From assembly GCA_025353725.1 (NCBI GenBank), contig JANXOF010000037.1:434001-498000 (forward strand): a stretch of DNA of 64,000 bases, in the 5' to 3' direction. The notes below the pieces were generated by a model that saw only the letters and a program-made list of their open reading frames with translations, made no database searches and was not told the origin of the DNA. Source of the stretch: Polyangiaceae bacterium. Lineage in GTDB: Bacteria > Myxococcota_A > Polyangia > Polyangiales > Polyangiaceae. Positions 59,349 through 64,000 of the stretch are shown here, in pieces. Both the position numbers and the translations under genes were made by a program. Numbering within the stretch: the first letter of the stretch is position 1; the number at the start of each line of letters is the position of its first letter.

Positions 59349-59457
59349 ACTCGATGGGTCGTCCAAGCGGGGTAGGTGTGGGTACGGAGGCGACATAACG
59401 CTCAATGATGAGATCTCGCCCAGACCCGTCCGTCCGTAACGGACTTGCCTACCCATT
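59349..59457. repeat. Copy 2 of the diverged ~105-bp direct repeat (probable IS terminus)
   Basis: gatgggtcgtccaagcggggtaggtgtgggtacggaggcgacataacgctcaatgatgagatctcgcccagacccgtccgtccgtaacggacttgcctaccca; same orientation as the 47930 copy. Confidence 0.75.
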
Positions 59458-59709
59458 TGGACTCCCGTGTCGCCGGCCGCGACCTCGACCTCGCCCTCGC
59501 GTCAGCTGACACGTCCCGTTGGATCATCCCATGCTCTTGTTGAATCGATTAAAAACTTTAAATGAGTTATGACGCGAACAAGACCAAGCAAAGCACGCAG
59601 GCTCCACCTTCGATCGAGGAGGGCGCGCAAGGCGACGTCGACACGCGGGCTCGGTTTGCCGCCGTGATGTGCTTGTCGAGCAAGAACGAATACGTTAACT
59701 CTCTAGCCC

Positions 59710-60135
59710 ATGACTACCCAGCTCAACCCATACCTGAACTTTCCCGACGGCACATGTGCGGAGGCGATGGCGTTCTACGCCAAGGCGCTCCACGCAGAAG
59801 TCGCAATGAAAATGACATTCGGCGAAAGCCCGATGCCGTGCTCCGACGAGCACAAAACGTGTATCATGCACATTGCAATTAAAACGCCTACTTTTGCCAT
59901 CATGGCGTCGGACTGCCCGCCCGGCCAGCCATATGTTCGAGGTAGCAACGTTTCTCTGTCACTGAACTTTCCAGACGCGAAAGAGCAAGACCGGGTGTGG
60001 ACTGCACTGCTCGAGGGTGGCAAGGCGCTGATGCCAATAACCGAGCAATTTTGGGACGCGCGATTCGGAATGCTGGAAGATAAATTCGGCACTCTCTGGA
60101 TGCTGAACTCCGAAGGCGCTGCGAAGAAGACGTAG
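59710..60135 (+). CDS. VOC-superfamily (PhnB/glyoxalase-like) protein
   Basis: MTTQLNPYLNFPDGTCAEAMAFYAKALHAEVAMKMTFGESPMP...DSVSLNFPDAKEQDRVW-type pattern, WDARFGMLEDKFGTLWMLN. Confidence 0.9.
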   Translation: MTTQLNPYLNFPDGTCAEAMAFYAKALHAEVAMKMTFGESPMPCSDEHKTCIMHIAIKTPTFAIMASDCPPGQPYVRGSNVSLSLNFPDAKEQDRVWTALLEGGKALMPITEQFWDARFGMLEDKFGTLWMLNSEGAAKKT

Positions 60136-60260
60136 CTGATTACGAGCAGTGTGTTTCCAGCGGGGTATGGAAGCCAACGCGACCTGAGCAGGCACAGCTC
60201 ACGTACGTGCACGAACCCGGTTTATCGGAATGCCGTAGCCAAGCACGGAGCAACTCGAGT

Positions 60261-60338
60261 CCGAAATGTAGTCCTGCAGGCCCCAGATGAAAATGTCGGG
60301 TTTGGCCCCGGCAGAAATGTCGGGTCCGGCCTACCGGG
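60261..60338. repeat. Three short tandem-like repeats of (g)aaaTGTcGGG..GGCC type
   Basis: cgaaatgtagtcctgcaggcc / gaaaatgtcgggtttggcc / gaaatgtcgggtccggcc read directly. Confidence 0.5.
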
Positions 60339-60527
60339 TTCGCCCTGATGTGGGCGGACCTGAACACTATCAGCTAACGAGAGATCAATCGCGCCGAGTG
60401 GACGCTTCGCATTCGCGAGCGTCGCGCAACGCAGGCACTGGTCGCTGAGCGCCTGTAGACCCGCCGAGCACGCCGAGAGGTAGTCATCAATCCAATCGAG
60501 TGAGTGGCTCACTCTGACGGCGCGCGG

Positions 60528-62114
60528 CTACTTCGGTGACGAATAGGCCTTCTTCCATACTGTCTTATAAGCCGCGAGTTGGCGCTCCCACTTGGCATCG
60601 TCCCAGCCGAGCTCTGGCTGTGCGATTTTGCGTATCGTATCGATATGGTCGAGTCCCGCGTTCGGCAGCAAAAGACCCAGACGTACGCGCCGGAGCAGAA
60701 GGTCATCGAGGGTGACGACGGCCTCGGCGCGCGCGGCCATGCGTAGCTCGCTCCATAACGCAATTGAGCCCGGAATGGCGTGCGCGAGCTCCGTGTCCTT
60801 CGCAATGTCGCCTACTTCGCTTCCAAAACGCCCAGTCAGCCGCAGGCGCGCCGCGGCGTCGATCGACGAGGGCCACGCAATGTCGGACGGCTCTTCGTCG
60901 AAGATGCGAGTGCGCGGGCCGAGCTCTCCGAGTTCTTCTGCGACGGCGGCGAGAGCGTCGCGTGCCATCACGACGAACGTAGTGAGCTTCCCGCCGCTAA
61001 TCGTGAGAAGACCGTCCTCCTTCCAGATCGCGTGCTCGCGCGATTCTTTCGACGGGTCGCGCTTGCCCGTGTCAATGACCGGACGAACGCCCGACCACGT
61101 CGAAATAATATCTTTTTCGGTGAGCTCGAGCCCCGGGAACGCTTTGGTCGCCGCCTCGAGCAAGTACTCGGTTTCAGATTGGCTAATACACGGCTCTTCG
61201 CTCAGGTCGCCGTGGTCGACATCCGTGGTACCGAAGATGGTTACGCCCTCCCACGGAATGGCAAATACGGCGCGCCGGTCGCGTGGGTGAAGCAGGCTCA
61301 CGGCCTCCGGCAATGGAAGCCTGTACGCGCGGAAGGTTAAGTGGCTGCCTCGAATCTTGCGCAGGCGTTTTTCTCGGCCTAGCTCACCGCGCAGCTCGTC
61401 GGCCCACGCCCCTGTCGCGTTGATGACGACCTTGGCTAAGACCTCTTTCGTTCGCGCGTTACCGTCGGGCGCCATGTCTTTGAGAACGACGCCGCGCACC
61501 TTGCCGTCCGCGGTGCGAAGCAGCTTGTCAGCGCGCACGTAATTGATGGCGGTTCCTCCGTGTTTTACGGCCTCGCGGAGGACGCGCAAGACGAGGCGTG
61601 AGTCGTCTGTTTGGGCGTCGAAGTAGCGATAGCCTCCTTGCACGGCGGAGCTGCCCAGCGGCGGAATGCGATGAACCATTTCCGCCTTCGACTGCGCTTC
61701 GTGTGCCCACTTCCACGCGAGCGCGTCGTACATGGCGAGACCTACGCCGTACATCCACTTCGGCATTTGGTCGCCCGGGAACGCCGCGAGCGAAAACCCG
61801 AGCGGGTCGACAAGGCCTTTGCCTTCGGCCATCAGGCGTTCGCGTTCTTTCACGGATTTCCGCGTGACAAGAAACTGCCCTTGTCGCAGGTAGCGCAGGC
61901 CTCCGTGAACGAGCTTCGTAGAGCGGCTCGACGTGCCGGACGAAAAGTCCCGCGCCTCGACCAAAAGCGCTTTTATTCCGTGGCGTGCGGCCTCACCGAG
62001 AATGCCGGCGCCCGTGATGCCGCCGCCAATGATGAGCAAGTCCCAAGGCGCCTCGCCGCCTCCGGTTGCCGCGAGCCGACTCCAGATCTGGTCCCGATAG
62101 CCGCATGTCCACAT
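60528..62114 (-). CDS. glpD: Glycerol-3-phosphate dehydrogenase (FAD)
   Basis: WDLLIIGGGITGAGILGEAARHGIKALLVEARDFSSGTSSRSTKLVHGGLRYLRQGQF; GSHLTFRAYRLPLPEAVSLLHPRDRRAVFAIPWEGVTIFGTTDVDH. Confidence 0.92.
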   Translation of the reverse strand: MWTCGYRDQIWSRLAATGGGEAPWDLLIIGGGITGAGILGEAARHGIKALLVEARDFSSGTSSRSTKLVHGGLRYLRQGQFLVTRKSVKERERLMAEGKGLVDPLGFSLAAFPGDQMPKWMYGVGLAMYDALAWKWAHEAQSKAEMVHRIPPLGSSAVQGGYRYFDAQTDDSRLVLRVLREAVKHGGTAINYVRADKLLRTADGKVRGVVLKDMAPDGNARTKEVLAKVVINATGAWADELRGELGREKRLRKIRGSHLTFRAYRLPLPEAVSLLHPRDRRAVFAIPWEGVTIFGTTDVDHGDLSEEPCISQSETEYLLEAATKAFPGLELTEKDIISTWSGVRPVIDTGKRDPSKESREHAIWKEDGLLTISGGKLTTFVVMARDALAAVAEELGELGPRTRIFDEEPSDIAWPSSIDAAARLRLTGRFGSEVGDIAKDTELAHAIPGSIALWSELRMAARAEAVVTLDDLLLRRVRLGLLLPNAGLDHIDTIRKIAQPELGWDDAKWERQLAAYKTVWKKAYSSPK

Positions 62115-62220
62115 GAGAACTCGAGGCTAGCAGGCGTGCGGTTACCGGCGTGGTTTGGTATGCTGTCCAGCTCGTGCCGAAACGCACGGAACGCCACGAC
62201 TCGGGGAGAGAACGAAAGCC

Positions 62221-63723
62221 ATGTCGCTGATGGAAAACGTCGCGCAAAACGCGCCGGTGGGTCGTGGTTCGAATCCGCGGCTTTCGCGCGAGTTCGACGT
62301 ACTAAGTGGGGACGGCGCGGTTGAACAGCTGAGCTCCTTGCTGGCGACCATGAAGGCCGCTCAGCGGAAGTCGGGGTCACCGGACTACGACACCCGCATG
62401 GTGCATCTCGGAAAGCTCGAACGCGCGGTCATCGCGCGGAAGCACGACATCGCCAAAGCCGTTGGGATGGACTTCGGAGGGCGCTCGAAACACGAGAGCC
62501 TTGTCGCTGAGGTCATGATTGTGGTGAACGCGATCAAGTACGCCCGCGAGCACCTTCACGAGTGGATGGAGACGGAGCCGCGCGAAGTGTCGTGGATGTT
62601 CATGCCCGGCCGAGCCGAGGTGATCATGCAGCCGCTCGGTGTCGTTGGCATTATTTCGCCGTGGAACTACCCCGTGCAGCTCGCGCTCGGTCCGCTCGTC
62701 GGCGCGCTCGCCGCGGGTAATCGCGCCATACTAAAGCCCTCCGAGCTCGTGCCCGACACGGCCGATTTGCTCAAAAAAATGCTGAGCGAGACGTTCGCGC
62801 CCGACCACGTCTTCGTCGTCACGGGCGGAGTCGATGTATCCGAAGCCCTCTCGCAACTCCCGCTTGATCACCTGGTTTTTACGGGTTCCACGCGTGTAGG
62901 TAAGATCATCATGAGGGCCGCGGCCGAGCACCTCACGCCCGTGACGCTTGAACTTGGCGGGAAATCGCCGGCTATCGTTGGCGAAGGCTTCTCCATCGCC
63001 CAAGCCGCCCAGAAGATCATGATGGGTAAGTGCTTCAACGCAGGCCAAACGTGCATCGCGCCTGATTACGTGATGGTGCCCAAGGGCCGCGCCGATGCGT
63101 TTGTCGAGGAGTGCCGCGCGGCGTTTGCCACGATGTATCCGCGTATCGAGACGAACCCCGATTACACCGCGATTATCAATGATCGCCAGTACGCGCGACT
63201 CCAGCAGGCGCTCGACGACGCGCGCCAACGCGGAGCCAAAATTATCGAGCTAAACCCCTTGAAAGAGCACCTCGACCCGAACGCGCGGAAGCTTGCGCCG
63301 CAGCTTGTCTTGCACGCCAAAGACGACTCCGTGCTCATGCAGGAGGAGATTTTCGGCCCGATTCTCCCGATTCGCACCTACGAAACGCTCGACGAGGCGA
63401 TAGCCTACGTGAACGATCATCCGCGTCCGCTCGCCTTATACTTTTTCGAGCACGACCAAAAACGAATTGACCAAGTTCTCCGCGAAACGGTCTCGGGCGG
63501 CGTGTCCATCAATGAAACGATGATGCACATCGCGCAGGACGATTTGCCTTTCGGAGGCGTCGGCGCCAGCGGAATGGGCGCTTACCATGCGCGCGAGGGG
63601 TTCGAGACCTTCACGAAGAAGAAACCCGTCTTTTATCAGAGCCGCATCAACGGCTCGTCGCTTCTCAAGCCGCCGTATGGCGCGAAGATTGACTTCGCGT
63701 TAAAGCTGCTTCTCGGCAAATAG
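62221..63723 (+). CDS. Aldehyde dehydrogenase family protein (coniferyl-aldehyde-dehydrogenase-like)
   Basis: GVVGIISPWNYPVQLALGPLVGALAAGNRAILKPSE; FTGSTRVGKIIMRAAAEHLTPVTLELGGKSPAIV; GKCFNAGQTCIAPDYVMVP. Confidence 0.93.
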   Translation: MSLMENVAQNAPVGRGSNPRLSREFDVLSGDGAVEQLSSLLATMKAAQRKSGSPDYDTRMVHLGKLERAVIARKHDIAKAVGMDFGGRSKHESLVAEVMIVVNAIKYAREHLHEWMETEPREVSWMFMPGRAEVIMQPLGVVGIISPWNYPVQLALGPLVGALAAGNRAILKPSELVPDTADLLKKMLSETFAPDHVFVVTGGVDVSEALSQLPLDHLVFTGSTRVGKIIMRAAAEHLTPVTLELGGKSPAIVGEGFSIAQAAQKIMMGKCFNAGQTCIAPDYVMVPKGRADAFVEECRAAFATMYPRIETNPDYTAIINDRQYARLQQALDDARQRGAKIIELNPLKEHLDPNARKLAPQLVLHAKDDSVLMQEEIFGPILPIRTYETLDEAIAYVNDHPRPLALYFFEHDQKRIDQVLRETVSGGVSINETMMHIAQDDLPFGGVGASGMGAYHAREGFETFTKKKPVFYQSRINGSSLLKPPYGAKIDFALKLLLGK

Positions 63724-63778
63724 TCTCAGCAACAAACCTTCACAGGGATGCAGGCAGGCCGAGCCGATGCATCCGCCC

Positions 63779-63800
63779 ACCGGTTGCACTTGCAACCGGT
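63779..63800. terminator. Perfect 10-bp inverted repeat between convergent genes
   Basis: ACCGGTTGCA-CT-TGCAACCGGT read directly. Confidence 0.55.
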
Positions 63801-63825
63801 TTCGACCAGTCGAGCGGCGCAAACG

Positions 63826-64000
63826 CTAGTCGCGCAGGGGGCGACCCTGGGCGTCGGGGACTTTGCCCGTGAGCATCATGATGCCGTCGATGAGCGGCCA
63901 GAGCGCGCCGGCGCCGCACGTGAGCCAGGTGACCGCGATTTGCGCGATCGCGAGGCCCATATGGCCCGTATAAAACCGACCTGCACCGAAGCCCCCGAGG
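63826..64000 (-). CDS. TM2-domain membrane protein (partial, runs off the right edge)
   Basis: Minus frame: LGGFGAGRFYTGHMGLAIAQIAVTWLTCGAGALWPLIDGIMMLTGKVPDAQGRPLRD*. Confidence 0.85.
   Translation of the reverse strand, partial: LGGFGAGRFYTGHMGLAIAQIAVTWLTCGAGALWPLIDGIMMLTGKVPDAQGRPLRD

Noticed and set aside
62262-62276. ggttcgaatcc, identical to a tRNA T-loop consensus
   Set aside because: No matching acceptor, D or anticodon arms; it lies in the N-terminal codons of the aldehyde dehydrogenase (GRGSNPR).
1-64000. CRISPR arrays, rRNA operons and prophage structural genes
   Set aside because: None seen: no regularly spaced identical repeats, no cas-like ORFs, no rRNA motifs, no capsid/terminase/tail ORFs in the track.

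Overview
A high-GC (~63-65%), myxobacteria-like chromosomal window. Most of it is ordinary core content: a sigma-54/FHA regulator (partial), an agmatinase-like enzyme, a CzcC/B/A-type metal RND efflux operon, an M3 oligopeptidase, a TonB-dependent receptor with two lipoprotein partners, a class II glutamine amidotransferase, serA, a Ser/Thr kinase, the pilMNOPQ type IV pilus cluster, an M1 aminopeptidase with HEAT repeats, glpD and an aldehyde dehydrogenase. About 47.05-60.5 kb is an accessory region, bounded by an SDR gene and glpD and full of decayed insertion sequences: an IS3 orfB remnant, an IS3 transposase with an in-frame internal deletion that truncates an FGE/SUMF1-like gene, a DMT-transporter pseudogene, an IS4 remnant and an IS3 orfA remnant. 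A diverged ~105-bp direct repeat lies near each end. Two intact, translationally coupled gene pairs sit inside it. One is an FAD amine oxidase plus a ~516-aa protein I cannot assign. The other is an AlbA_2/HATPase (Schlafen-like) protein plus an orphan ParA-family ATPase with a non-canonical Walker A motif (EGGVGKTS). The AlbA_2-ParA pair is the best candidate for an undescribed, possibly defensive, system. Other notable items: a lipoprotein with a lower-GC papain-fold-like C-terminus resembling a polymorphic toxin, and a (GATA)n microsatellite directly abutting the start codon of a glutamine amidotransferase. All calls come from reading the sequence and translated ORFs; no database searches were run.
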